NCBI RefSeq assembly: GCF_900105585.1
Contig: NZ_FNRT01000002.1
Coordinates: 3,844,001-3,908,000, forward strand
Origin: Nocardioides exalbidus
Lineage (GTDB): Bacteria > Actinomycetota > Actinomycetes > Propionibacteriales > Nocardioidaceae
Direction of reading: 5' to 3'
DNA: 64,000 bases
In this document: piece after piece, positions 34,290 through 43,440 of the stretch
How positions within the stretch are numbered: position 1 is the stretch's first letter
How the letters are laid out: each line of letters opens with the position of its first letter
Notes under the pieces: generated by a model
The model's input: only the letters and a program-made list of their open reading frames with translations
What the model was told of the DNA's origin: nothing
Databases searched by the model: none
Position numbers and translations under genes: made by a program

Positions 34290-35206
34290 TCGCGCGCCCG
34301 CGGGTGCGCCGTGGCGAAGACCTCGCGCAGGTTGTCGACCGTCACGAGGGTGTAGACCTGCGTGGTGGTCACCGAGGCGTGGCCGAGGAGCTCCTGCACC
34401 ACGCGCACGTCGGCGCCGCCGTCGAGGAGGTGCGTCGCGAAGGAGTGCCGCAGGGTGTGCGGGGAGACCGAGGCGGTGACCCCGGCCCGTTCGGCCGCCT
34501 TGACCAGCACGGCCCACGCGCTCTGGCGCGAGAGCCGGCCGCCGCGGGAGTTGAGGAACATCGCCGGGCCGCCGGAACCGCTGCCGACCAGGTCGGGCCG
34601 GGCGCGGGAGACGTAGGCGGCCACGGCCTCGCGGGCGTAGCCGCCGACCGGGACGATCCGCTCCTTGCCGCCCTTGCCGCGCAGCAGCACGGTGCCGTCG
34701 ACCTGGTCGAGGTCGTCGACGTCGAGGCCGACGGCCTCGGAGATCCGCGCGCCGGTGCCGTAGAGGAGCTCGAGCAGTGCCCGGTCGCGCAGCGACAGCA
34801 CGGTGTCGGGCGCCCCGGCCGCGTCGAGGATCGCCTCGACGTCGGAGAGCGGCAGCGCCTTCGGCAGCCGCTTGGCGGGCGTCGGCGGCTTCACCGCGGC
34901 GGCAGGATCGGCCACGGCCAGCCCGTCGGACACCGCGAACTTGTGGAAGCCGCGCACCGCCACCACCGTCCGGGCAGCCGACGTCGCGCTCAGCGGCGGG
35001 TGTGCCTCGCTGCCCTCGCGCAGGCTGACCAGGAACGCGGCCACCGTCACCTCGGTGACCGCGTCCAGGTCGTCGATGCCCTGGGCCGCCAGGAACTCGT
35101 CGTAGCGGCCCAGGTCACGGGTGTAGGAGCTGAGCGTGTTCGCCGCCAGGCCGCGCTCGACCGCGAGGTGGTCGAGGTAGGTGCGGAGGGCCCGGCTCAG
35201 CGTCAC
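34286..35206 (-). CDS. xerD: Site-specific tyrosine recombinase XerD
   Basis: 306 residues: N-terminal SAM-like core-binding domain (ALRTYLDHLAVERGLAANTLSSYTRDLGRYDEFL) and the catalytic domain with Arg in LLYGTGARISEAVGLDVDDLD, Lys in LRGKGGKER, HTLRHSFATHLLDGGADVRVVQELLGHASVTTTQVYT (H-R-H, nucleophile Tyr). It resolves chromosome dimers at dif with XerC. GTG 35206 overlaps the ald stop in GTGA. The Nudix-ald-xerD order places it in the conserved pyrG-region block. Confidence 0.95.
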   Translation of the reverse strand: MTLSRALRTYLDHLAVERGLAANTLSSYTRDLGRYDEFLAAQGIDDLDAVTEVTVAAFLVSLREGSEAHPPLSATSAARTVVAVRGFHKFAVSDGLAVADPAAAVKPPTPAKRLPKALPLSDVEAILDAAGAPDTVLSLRDRALLELLYGTGARISEAVGLDVDDLDQVDGTVLLRGKGGKERIVPVGGYAREAVAAYVSRARPDLVGSGSGGPAMFLNSRGGRLSRQSAWAVLVKAAERAGVTASVSPHTLRHSFATHLLDGGADVRVVQELLGHASVTTTQVYTLVTVDNLREVFATAHPRARE

Positions 35207-36318
35207 GCAAGAACGGTATCGAGAGCCGCCGACTCGATGCCGACGGCAGCGCCCACGGGAGCGTTGGTCAGCTGGCCCGCGTGGGTGTTGAGGCCCAGCG
35301 CGAGGCTGCGGTCGTCGCGCAGCGCCTGCTGCCAGCCCTTGTCGGCCAGCGCGACGGCGTACGGCAGCGTCGCGTTGGTCAGCGCGTAGGTCGAGGTGTT
35401 CGGCACCGCACCGGGCATGTTGGCCACGCAGTAGAAGACCGAGTTGTGCACCTCGTAGGTCGGGTCGTCGTGCGTGGTGGCGTGGGAGTCCTCGAAGCAG
35501 CCGCCCTGGTCGATCGCGATGTCGACGAGCACCGATCCGGGCTTCATCCGCGAGACGAGGTCGTTGGTCACCAGCTTCGGAGCAGCCGCACCGGGGATCA
35601 GCACCGCGCCGATCACCATGTCGGCCTCCATCACCTGCTGCTCGATCGCGAGCTTCGACGACGCCAGGCCGTGGACCCGGTTGTCGTAGCGCCAGAACGA
35701 CATCCGCAGCTTGTCCAGGTCGGTGTCGAGCAGCGTCACGTCCGCGCCCATGCCGAGCGCGATGTTGGCCGCGTTCTGGCCCGAGACACCGGCGCCGATG
35801 ATCACGACCTTCGCGTTCGCCACGCCGCCGACACCGCCCATCAGGACCCCGCGACCGCCGTTGGCCTTCATCAGCGAGTACGCCCCGACCTGGGGCGCGA
35901 GGCAGCCCGCGACCTCCGACATCGGGTAGAGCAGCGGGAGGCCGCCCGAGGGCAGCTGGACGGTCTCGTAGGCGATGCCGGTGACCTTGCGGGCCATCAG
36001 CTCCTCGGTCAGCGGCTTGTCGGCGGCGAGGTGGAGGTAGGTGAAGAGGGTCTGGCCCTCCCGCATCCGGCCGTACTCCTCCGCGATCGGCTCCTTGACC
36101 TTGAGGATCATCTCGGCCGAGCCCCACACGTCGTCGGCCGACTCCAGCATCGTCGCGCCGGCTGCGACGTACTCCTCGTCGGTGATCTGCGAGCCCTGGC
36201 CCGCGGACTTCTCGATGACGACCTCGTGGCCGTGCTGGACCAGCTCGTGCACGCCGATGGGGGTCAATGCCACGCGGTACTCGCGGTTCTTGACTTCCTT
36301 GGGTACGCCGACCTTCAT
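35203..36318 (-). CDS. ald: Alanine dehydrogenase
   Basis: 371 residues, full length. N-terminal MKVGVPKEVKNREYRVALTP signature, LHLAADKPLTEELM, the NAD-binding motif VVIIGAGVSGQNAANIALGMGADV (~168-190) and HNSVFYCVANMPGAVPNTSTYALTN. It interconverts L-alanine and pyruvate plus ammonia using NAD and often serves in nitrogen and redox balance under low oxygen. ATG 36318 has GAGGAGCAAGGA upstream. TAGTGT at about 36374 could be a -10 box of its own promoter, 79 nt after the Nudix gene. Confidence 0.96.
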   Translation of the reverse strand: MKVGVPKEVKNREYRVALTPIGVHELVQHGHEVVIEKSAGQGSQITDEEYVAAGATMLESADDVWGSAEMILKVKEPIAEEYGRMREGQTLFTYLHLAADKPLTEELMARKVTGIAYETVQLPSGGLPLLYPMSEVAGCLAPQVGAYSLMKANGGRGVLMGGVGGVANAKVVIIGAGVSGQNAANIALGMGADVTLLDTDLDKLRMSFWRYDNRVHGLASSKLAIEQQVMEADMVIGAVLIPGAAAPKLVTNDLVSRMKPGSVLVDIAIDQGGCFEDSHATTHDDPTYEVHNSVFYCVANMPGAVPNTSTYALTNATLPYAVALADKGWQQALRDDRSLALGLNTHAGQLTNAPVGAAVGIESAALDTVLA

Positions 36319-36397
36319 TCCTTGCTCCTCGGGTTCTGAGGACCCACCACGATGTGGGCCGCCTCACAGCGGGAGCGACACTACTCCGGGACGACCC

Positions 36398-37012
36398 TCA
36401 CAGTGGGCCGAGGTCGCCGCCCAGGTCCCCGCGTTGCTTCAGCACGGTGTACGCCAGCACGGCCTGCGCCAGCGGACCCTGCCGGACCCTGCCGTCGAGC
36501 ACCGCCTCGAGCAGGTCCGACACCGGCGCGCGGAACAGCTCCATCTCCGCCTCCTCGTGGCGCATCTCGAAGTCGCCGCGCGGAGCGTGGCTGAGCCCGC
36601 GCGCCAGGAAGATCTCGTGGACCTCGTCCGAGATGCCCGCGCTGGCGTAGGTGCTGAGCAGCAGTCGCCACTCCGACGCCTCCAGCTCGGCCTCCTCGCG
36701 CAGCTCCCGCCTGGCCGTCTCGACAGGCGGCTCGTCGCCGGCGTCGCGCAGTCCTGCGGGGAGCTCGACGAACTCGTGGCCGCTGGTGTGGCGGTACTGC
36801 CGCAGGAGCACCGCCTGCTCGTCCTCGTCCACGGCCAGCACGACGACCGCGCCGGGGTGCTCGAGGCTGATCCGGGTGAACTCCTCCGGGTGCCCCGGGC
36901 GGGTGATGGTGTCCTCGCGCAGCGCGACGATCCAGGCGTCGCGGTGGAGGTCGCGGGTGGCGACCACGGGCCAGGACGTCGGGCGGTCGGCCAGCGGCTC
37001 GGGCTCAGGCAT
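36398..37012 (-). CDS. Nudix hydrolase (ADP-ribose pyrophosphatase type)
   Basis: 204 residues. Nudix fold with VVVLAVDEDEQAVLLRQYRH, FVELPAGLRDAG and the Nudix box helix PPVETARRELREEAELEASEW (~105-125) carrying the metal-binding REXXEE. The residue before the final hydrophobic position, usually Gly, is Glu here. The position next to xerD matches Rv1700, an ADP-ribose pyrophosphatase. ATG 37012; the frame upstream runs into the divergent pepN promoter. It would clear ADP-ribose or related nucleotide sugars. Confidence 0.9.
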   Translation of the reverse strand: MPEPEPLADRPTSWPVVATRDLHRDAWIVALREDTITRPGHPEEFTRISLEHPGAVVVLAVDEDEQAVLLRQYRHTSGHEFVELPAGLRDAGDEPPVETARRELREEAELEASEWRLLLSTYASAGISDEVHEIFLARGLSHAPRGDFEMRHEEAEMELFRAPVSDLLEAVLDGRVRQGPLAQAVLAYTVLKQRGDLGGDLGPL

Positions 37013-37058
37013 GGCCCAGACGCTAGCGCGACGGGCCGAGATGAGTAGGTTCGCCTCC

Positions 37059-39515
37059 ATGACGCTGTCGACGCTCACCTCATCCGCTGCCGCCGCGCGC
37101 TCCGCGCTCCTGGAGGTGCAGCGCTACGACATCGCGGTCGACCTGACCGGGCTGCTCGAGGGTGAGGTCTGGAGGTCGGTCAGCACGATCACCTTCACGT
37201 GCGCCGAGCCCGGCGCGACGACCTTCGTGGACGTCTCGATGGACGTCCACGCCGCGACCCTCAACGGCGAGCCGGTCGACGTGTCAGCCGCCGCCGACGG
37301 GCGGCTTCCCCTGCCCCCGCTGGCGGCCGACAACGTCCTCGTCGTCGAGGCGAGCACCGCCAACACCGCTGCCGGCGAGGGCATCCTCCGCACCGTCGAC
37401 CCCACCGACAAGCTCGTCTACGTCTGGACCAGCCTCGAGCCCGACGAGGCCCGCCGGATCTGGGCGTGCTTCGACCAGCCCGACCTCAAGGCGCCGCACA
37501 GGTTCGTCGTGACCGCGCCGTCGTCGTGGGTCGTCACCTCCAACGGCGCACCCGAGTCGGTCGTCGACGCCGACCCCGACCTGGCTGTCGACGCCCGGGT
37601 CTGGACCTATCCCGACACGCCCCGGCTGTCGACCTACGTCGTCGTGATCAACGCCGGCCCGTTCCACGAGGTGCGCCAGCAGCACGACGGGTACGACCTC
37701 GGCTTCTACTGCCGCCAGTCGCTCCGGCCGATCCTCGAGCGCGACCTCGACGAGCTGGTCACGCTGACCCGCCAGGGCCTCGCGTTCTTCGGCGAGCGGT
37801 TCGCCTTTCCCTTCCCGCAGTCGCGCTACGACCAGGTCTTCGTGCCGAACCTCGGTGGGGCGATGGAGAACTGGGGTTGCGTGACCTACGGCGACGGTCA
37901 GCTCTTCCGCACTCCCCCGACCCACGCCCAGCGCGGGGTCCGCGCGGAGTTCATCTTCCACGAGATGGCGCACATGTGGTTCGGCGACCTCGTGACCATG
38001 CAGTGGTGGGACGACCTCTGGCTCAACGAGGCCTTCGCGTCCTGGGCGGCCAACTGGGGCATGGCCCGCGCCAGCGAGTTCTCCGAGCAGTGGGCGACGT
38101 TCCTCGCCGCGTCCAAGCGCACCGCCTACGAGATGGACATGAGCCCGGCCCGGCACCCCATCCGCAGCGAGGTCCCCAGCGTGTCCGCGGCGATGTCCAA
38201 CTTCGACGCGATCACCTACGTCAAGGGCCAGAGCGTCCTGCACCAGCTCGTCGCCTACATCGGTGAGGACGCGTTCGTGGCCGGGCTCCGCGACTACTTC
38301 AGCCGCTACGCCTACTCCAACACCACCCTCGACGACCTGATGGACTGCTACTCCCGCGCCTCCGGCCGGGACCTGTCGGCGTGGACGAAGGCGTGGCTCG
38401 ACGAGGCCGGGACCGATGTCGTGTCCCTCGTCGACGGCGAGCTCGTCGTCGAGACCACGGACGACCAGGACCCGCGCCCCCACCGACTCGACATCGCCGT
38501 CTTCGACGCCTCGGGCGACGACCTCGTCGCCGTCGGTCGGTCGTCGCACGAGATCACGGGTGGGCGGACGCCCGTCGACCTGCCGGCCGGCGACCTGCGG
38601 CTGGTCAACGCCGGCGACCTCACCTTCGCCGCCGTCAAGCCCGACGCCACGTCGCTCGGCCTCATGCTCGAGCGGATCCAGCAGCTCGACGACCCGCTCG
38701 ACCGCGCCCTCGTCGCGGCGACCGCCGGCCAGCTCCTGCTCCTCGGCGACGTCGCACCACGGGACGTCGCAGCCGCGCTGTCCCGCGCCCTCTCGACGGA
38801 GACCAGCCTGTCGCTGATCGAGCCCTTCCTCGGCCAGGCCCTGCAGGTGGCCGACCGCTGGGCGCCGGCCGCCGAGTCCCCCGTGCTCCTGAGCGCGCTC
38901 GCCGACGCCGCCTCCGGGCTGGTCGGGCTGCCCGACGCGCGTCAGGCAGCCCTGCGCACCCTGGCCGCCTCCGCGTCGACCGACGCCCACTGGGCGGTGC
39001 TCGAGGACGCGGCAGCGCAGGCGACCGACCTCGACCTGGCCTGGCGGATGGCCGTGCGCCGCTCCGAGCTCGGTGACTACGACGCCGAGCGGGTCGCGCG
39101 GCTCCTCGAGTCCGACCCCGATCCCGACGCCGGGATGCGCCGCCTCGCGGTCCTCGCCGCCCACCCGAGCGTCGAGGCCAAGGAGGAGGTGTGGCGCGCG
39201 TTCTTCGTCGACTACTCGGTCCCGGCCAGCCGCGACACCCTCGTCCTGGGCTCCACCTTCTGGCGCCCCGGGCAGGCCGAGCTGCTCGCGCCCTTCACCC
39301 ACCGCTACCTCGAGGAGCTGCACACGCTCAAGGGCGGGCTGCTCAACCAGGGCCTCACCGTCCGGGCCATGTACCCGCTCGGCGCCGGCGACGCGTCCTT
39401 CCTCGCCGCCGCGCAGGCGACGGCCGAGGACCCGGACCTCTTCGCGTACGCCCGCAACCAGCTTCGCGCGAACTCCTTCGTGCTCGGCCGGATCCTGCAG
39501 GCCCGCCAGCTCTGA
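37059..39515 (+). CDS. pepN: Aminopeptidase N (M1 metallopeptidase)
   Basis: 818 residues. Exopeptidase motif GGAMENWG (~268) and the zinc site HEMAHMWFGD with the third ligand Glu in LWLNEAFASW (HExxH-x18-E, ~303-327); a C-terminal ERAP1-like helical domain completes the enzyme. It removes N-terminal residues from peptides in the cytoplasm. TAGGTT (37046-37051) lies 8 nt before ATG 37059, which fits a leaderless transcript and favours this start over ATG 37041. Its stop codon lies in the first unit of a tandem repeat. Confidence 0.96.
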   Translation: MTLSTLTSSAAAARSALLEVQRYDIAVDLTGLLEGEVWRSVSTITFTCAEPGATTFVDVSMDVHAATLNGEPVDVSAAADGRLPLPPLAADNVLVVEASTANTAAGEGILRTVDPTDKLVYVWTSLEPDEARRIWACFDQPDLKAPHRFVVTAPSSWVVTSNGAPESVVDADPDLAVDARVWTYPDTPRLSTYVVVINAGPFHEVRQQHDGYDLGFYCRQSLRPILERDLDELVTLTRQGLAFFGERFAFPFPQSRYDQVFVPNLGGAMENWGCVTYGDGQLFRTPPTHAQRGVRAEFIFHEMAHMWFGDLVTMQWWDDLWLNEAFASWAANWGMARASEFSEQWATFLAASKRTAYEMDMSPARHPIRSEVPSVSAAMSNFDAITYVKGQSVLHQLVAYIGEDAFVAGLRDYFSRYAYSNTTLDDLMDCYSRASGRDLSAWTKAWLDEAGTDVVSLVDGELVVETTDDQDPRPHRLDIAVFDASGDDLVAVGRSSHEITGGRTPVDLPAGDLRLVNAGDLTFAAVKPDATSLGLMLERIQQLDDPLDRALVAATAGQLLLLGDVAPRDVAAALSRALSTETSLSLIEPFLGQALQVADRWAPAAESPVLLSALADAASGLVGLPDARQAALRTLAASASTDAHWAVLEDAAAQATDLDLAWRMAVRRSELGDYDAERVARLLESDPDPDAGMRRLAVLAAHPSVEAKEEVWRAFFVDYSVPASRDTLVLGSTFWRPGQAELLAPFTHRYLEELHTLKGGLLNQGLTVRAMYPLGAGDASFLAAAQATAEDPDLFAYARNQLRANSFVLGRILQARQL

Positions 39516-39637
39516 CCGGGCGCTTCGTCCCCGTCCCGCACGCCGACCGGGCAGTTCGTCCCCGTCCCGGACGCCGACCGGGCACTTCGTCCCCGTCCCC
39601 GACGGTGACAGGGCACTCCGTCCCCGTCCGGGTCAGT
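39514..39637. repeat. 31-bp tandem repeat, four copies
   Basis: Units begin at 39514, 39545, 39576 and 39607, each starting GACCGGGC (last GACAGGGC) followed by CTTCGTCCCCGTCC-like sequence. They fill the whole convergent spacer: the first overlaps the pepN stop, the last the pyrG stop. Confidence 0.92.
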
Positions 39638-41327
39638 CGTCGACGACGTCGTCCTTGCGGCGCAGGCCGGACTCGTCGATCGGGAACCGCTCCGAGCGCT
39701 GCCGCTCGATCGCCGCACCCACGAGTCCCGCGAAGAGCGGGTGCGGACGCGTCGGCCGCGAGCGCAGCTCGGGGTGGGCCTGGGTGGCGACGTAGTAGGG
39801 GTGCACCTCTGCCGGCAGCTCGACGAACTCGACGAGGCCGAGCTCGGGGTTGATGCCGGAGAAGACCAGTCCGGCCTCGGCCAGCGTCTCGCGGTAGGTG
39901 TCATTGAACTCGTAGCGGTGGCGGTGCCGCTCCTCGATCGTGTCGCTGCCGTACGCCGTCCGCACGACGCTGCCCGGGAGGAGGTCGGCCTTCTGGAGGC
40001 CGAGGCGCATGGTGCCGCCGAGGTCGCCTGCGCCCTCGACGAACTTCTTCTGCTCCTCGATGGTCGAGATGACCGGCTCCACGGTGTCGGGGTCGAACTC
40101 GGTCGACCCGGCCTTGGTGAGCCCGGCGACGTTGCGGGCGTACTCGATCACCATGCACTGCAGGCCCAGGCACAGCCCGAGCGTCGGGATGCCGTGCGTG
40201 CGGGTGTAGCTCAGCGCACCGAGCTTGCCCTCGATACCGCGCACCCCGAAGCCACCGGGCACGAGCACGGCGTCGACGTCGGAGAGCTGCTTGGCAGCGC
40301 CCGCCTCGGTCTCGCACAGGTCGGAGGCGACCCAGCGGATGTTGACCTTGGCCGAGTGCGCGAACCCGCCGGCGCGCAGCGCCTCGGCAGGCGAGAGGTA
40401 GGCGTCGGGCAGGTCGATGTACTTGCCGACCAGCGCGATCGTCACCTCCTCCTCGGGGTGGTGCACGCGGCGGAGCAGGTCGTCCCACGTCGTCCAGTCG
40501 ACGTCGCGGAACGGCAGGTCGAGGCGGCGCACGATGTAGGCGTCGAGGCCCTCGCGGTGCAGCACCTTCGGGATGTCGTAGATCGACGGCGCGTCGGCCG
40601 CGGTGACGACGGCGTCGTCGTCGACGTCGCACATCAGCGCGATCTTGCGCTTGATCCCGTCGGGGAGCTCGCGGTCGGCGCGGCAGACGATCGCGTCGGG
40701 CTGGATGCCGATCGATCGCAGCGCGGCCACCGAGTGCTGGGTGGGCTTGGTCTTCAGCTCGCCGGACGGGCCGATGTAGGGCACGAGCGAGACGTGGATG
40801 AAGAAGCAGTTGTCGCGGCCGATCTCGTGGCGCGTCTGGCGCGCGGCCTCGAGGAAGGGCAGGGACTCGATGTCACCGACGGTGCCACCGATCTCGGTGA
40901 TCACCACGTCGATGTCCGAGCCCCCCATCGCCAGGATGCGGTCCTTGATCTCGTTGGTGATGTGCGGGATCACCTGCACCGTGTCGCCGAGGTAGTCCCC
41001 TCGACGCTCCTTGGCGATCACCGTCGAGTAGACCTGCCCGGTCGTCACGTTGGCGATCTGGTTGAGGTCGGTGTCGAGGAACCGCTCGTAGTGGCCGATG
41101 TCGAGGTCGGTCTCGGCACCGTCGTTGGTCACGAAGACCTCACCGTGCTGGAACGGGTTCATCGTGCCCGGGTCCACGTTGAGGTACGGGTCCAGCTTCT
41201 GCATCGTCACGCGGAGGCCACGCGACTTCAGCAGCTGCCCGAGGCTCGAAGCCGTGAGGCCCTTGCCGAGCGAGGAGGCGACGCCTCCGGTGACGAATAC
41301 GTGCTTGGTCGGCGTGCGGCTCTTCAC
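39633..41327 (-). CDS. pyrG: CTP synthase
   Basis: 564 residues: N-terminal amidoligase (VTGGVASSLGKGLTASSLGQLL, ~9-30; DPGTMNPFQHGEVFVTNDGAETDLDIGHYERF) and a C-terminal class I glutamine amidotransferase with VPGGFGVRG, nucleophile Cys in GLCLGLQ (~390) and His/Glu in the C-terminal HPEL. It makes CTP from UTP and glutamine. It is 11 nt downstream of the mctB/steB gene and probably the last gene of the HAD-to-pyrG transcript. Confidence 0.98.
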   Translation of the reverse strand: MKSRTPTKHVFVTGGVASSLGKGLTASSLGQLLKSRGLRVTMQKLDPYLNVDPGTMNPFQHGEVFVTNDGAETDLDIGHYERFLDTDLNQIANVTTGQVYSTVIAKERRGDYLGDTVQVIPHITNEIKDRILAMGGSDIDVVITEIGGTVGDIESLPFLEAARQTRHEIGRDNCFFIHVSLVPYIGPSGELKTKPTQHSVAALRSIGIQPDAIVCRADRELPDGIKRKIALMCDVDDDAVVTAADAPSIYDIPKVLHREGLDAYIVRRLDLPFRDVDWTTWDDLLRRVHHPEEEVTIALVGKYIDLPDAYLSPAEALRAGGFAHSAKVNIRWVASDLCETEAGAAKQLSDVDAVLVPGGFGVRGIEGKLGALSYTRTHGIPTLGLCLGLQCMVIEYARNVAGLTKAGSTEFDPDTVEPVISTIEEQKKFVEGAGDLGGTMRLGLQKADLLPGSVVRTAYGSDTIEERHRHRYEFNDTYRETLAEAGLVFSGINPELGLVEFVELPAEVHPYYVATQAHPELRSRPTRPHPLFAGLVGAAIERQRSERFPIDESGLRRKDDVVDD

Positions 41328-41338
41328 GGGCTTCGATC

Positions 41339-42229
41339 CTACCCGAGAGGGACGGGTCCGTCGGCACCCGACGCACCGAACGCGCCGCCGGGTGTGGTGA
41401 GCGAGCGACCCAGGGTGAAGACCGTCGCGACCTGACCGGCCTTCGTGTCGATGCCGTCGACGCTCGCGACGGCTGCTGAAGCCGGGTCACCGCGCAGCCG
41501 GCCGAGCTGTCCGGTGCCGTCGGCGGTCGTGCCCGCCACGACGACTCCGGTCGCCTGGGCTGCCAGCCCCTGGGCGAGACCGGCGAGGATCGCGTCGGAG
41601 CCCTCGTCGTCGGCGTCCGTGCCGAGCACGAGCAGGACGAGGGGTGCCCGCCGTCCCGCCTTCTCGGGCAGCGTGAGCAGCCCGGCGCCACTGATCGCGT
41701 CGGCGATGGCGCGCGTCTTGCCGGTGGCGTCCTCACCGCCGGCCTCCTTGGTCGACACGGCGAGCCCGAGGAGCTGGCCGATGCGGTCGTACGTCGACGC
41801 CTCCGGTGCCACCGACCCCTCGGCCTGCTGGGTGAGCAGCTGGCTGCCGAGGGTGTCGACCAGCGACTTCTGACCGGGGTCCACGAGGTCGTTGCCGACC
41901 GTGTAGCGGCCGCTGATGGTGCCGCCGGCCGCGCCCACCTGGGTCGCCAGGGCGGTGACGAGCTGCTCGTCGGCGCCGGGCAGCGTCACGACCGCGACCG
42001 AGCTGTCGGCGAGCCGCCCGGCGACCACGGGCGCGGCGAGCGAGTCGACGAAGGCCGCGGTGTAGTCGGCTTGCGCCTGGTCCGCAGCCGGGGCCGGCGC
42101 GTCCTCCGTGCCGGCCGTGGCGACGGTCGGCCCGACGTCCGACAGCGGACCGCCGCCGAGGACGATGCCGGCGGCCAGGGCGAGGAACACCGCGACGATG
42201 GTGAGCAGGTGGTGGCGGAGCGTGATCAC
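41339..42229 (-). CDS. steB: MctB/SteB-family membrane-anchored protein
   Basis: 296 residues. One N-terminal membrane helix (HHLLTIVAVFLALAAGIVLGGG, ~5-26) and an extracytoplasmic domain ending with ALGRSLTTPGG. It matches the mycobacterial MctB (Rv1698) family, described as a copper transport protein, and Corynebacterium SteB, which with SteA controls a cell-wall hydrolase; the adjacent steA favours the latter role. GTG 42229 overlaps steA's stop (GTGA). Confidence 0.88.
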   Translation of the reverse strand: MITLRHHLLTIVAVFLALAAGIVLGGGPLSDVGPTVATAGTEDAPAPAADQAQADYTAAFVDSLAAPVVAGRLADSSVAVVTLPGADEQLVTALATQVGAAGGTISGRYTVGNDLVDPGQKSLVDTLGSQLLTQQAEGSVAPEASTYDRIGQLLGLAVSTKEAGGEDATGKTRAIADAISGAGLLTLPEKAGRRAPLVLLVLGTDADDEGSDAILAGLAQGLAAQATGVVVAGTTADGTGQLGRLRGDPASAAVASVDGIDTKAGQVATVFTLGRSLTTPGGAFGASGADGPVPLG

Positions 42230-43425
42230 GGGAGCATTCCCTCTACGTTGTCGATCAGGTGGGACGTGGCGCTCGTGACGCGTGGGGAGAGGTCGTCGAC
42301 CCACTGCTGGCCCACCGGGGTGACGCTGATGGCCGCGGCCACCGCGACGAGCCCGGCGATGAGGGCGCCGGCGAGGTGTCGTGGCCGCACGGCACCGTCG
42401 TAGAGCTTCGGCAGCGCGGCTGCGTCGACGAGGTCAGGACCCAGCTTGAGGCGGGTCAGGAACGTGCTCGCGAGCCCGGAGCGTCGCCGGTCGAGGAACT
42501 CGTCGAGCGTGGCGTGCATGCCGACCCCGACGATCAGTGACGCCTCCCGGGCCGAGGCGAGCAGCAGGGCCGCGTCCTCGGTGGTGGCGGTGGTCTCGAA
42601 GCGCAACGGCCTCACGCCGAGCCGCTCGAACGACTCGGTCACGCTGCGCGGTGCGCCCGGCTCCACCAGGACGACCACGTCCGTGGCCTTGCGGAGTACG
42701 GCAGCACTCGGCAGGTCGTCGCTCGCGGCGGTCACCACCACGATGTCGGGCTTGTGGCGGGACTCGGTGAGCGCGTCGGCGGCACGGTCCACGGCGATCA
42801 GGACGGGCTTCTGCTCACGCACGAACGGCTTGATGCCGGCCAGCTCGCCCTCCCAGCCGTGGGAGCGTACGGCGACCACGACCGGCCGCCCGGCGATCTC
42901 CGTCGCCGTGCGCGGCACGCCCCGGCCGTGCAGGAGCAGGTCCTGCTCGCGGCGGAGGAACTCGGTGCTGTTGTGGGTGAAGCTCTCCAGCTGGGCGGTG
43001 AGCCCGTTGCGGGCCAGGCCCATCTCGGTGCGCACGACGTCGGGCGTCAGCTCACGTGCCGTGGCGAGGAGCGTGTCCCCCGCGTGCACCACTCCCCCCT
43101 CGATCCGGAGCACGGTGCCGTCCTTGACCCGGTCGAGCACCTCCGGTCCAGCGCCGTCGACGACGAGCACACCGGCCTCGACGAGGCGCTCGGGACCGAG
43201 GTTGGCGTAGCGGCCGGAGATCATCGGGCTGGCGTTGACGACGGCCACGACGCCGGCGTCGACGATCGACTGCGCGGTGTCGCGATCCATGTCGACGTGG
43301 TCGAGGACGGCGATGTCACCTTCGGTCAGGCGACCGATGAGGCTGGCCGTGCGGCGGTGGACACGGGCAGTGCCGTGCACGCCGGGGAGGGCGGGGGCTG
43401 GGCGGGTGCGGACTGCGAACTTCAT
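42226..43425 (-). CDS. steA: SteA-like cell-division-associated membrane protein
   Basis: 399 residues. A thiamin pyrophosphokinase-like cytoplasmic region (ADALTESRHKPDIVVVTAASDDLPS) and one C-terminal membrane helix (HLAGALIAGLVAVAAAISVT, ~350-370). It corresponds to Rv1697/Cg1603 SteA, which with SteB localises to septa and regulates peptidoglycan hydrolysis. Lies between recN and steB with tight spacing, in the order recN-steA-steB-pyrG usual for actinobacteria. Confidence 0.88.
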   Translation of the reverse strand: MKFAVRTRPAPALPGVHGTARVHRRTASLIGRLTEGDIAVLDHVDMDRDTAQSIVDAGVVAVVNASPMISGRYANLGPERLVEAGVLVVDGAGPEVLDRVKDGTVLRIEGGVVHAGDTLLATARELTPDVVRTEMGLARNGLTAQLESFTHNSTEFLRREQDLLLHGRGVPRTATEIAGRPVVVAVRSHGWEGELAGIKPFVREQKPVLIAVDRAADALTESRHKPDIVVVTAASDDLPSAAVLRKATDVVVLVEPGAPRSVTESFERLGVRPLRFETTATTEDAALLLASAREASLIVGVGMHATLDEFLDRRRSGLASTFLTRLKLGPDLVDAAALPKLYDGAVRPRHLAGALIAGLVAVAAAISVTPVGQQWVDDLSPRVTSATSHLIDNVEGMLP

Positions 43426-43440
43426 GACCGCGCCATGGTG

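Noticed and set aside
31335..34355. 1006-codon plus-strand frame
   Set aside because: Antisense shadow of the AfsR/SARP-type gene, which has complete recognisable domains.
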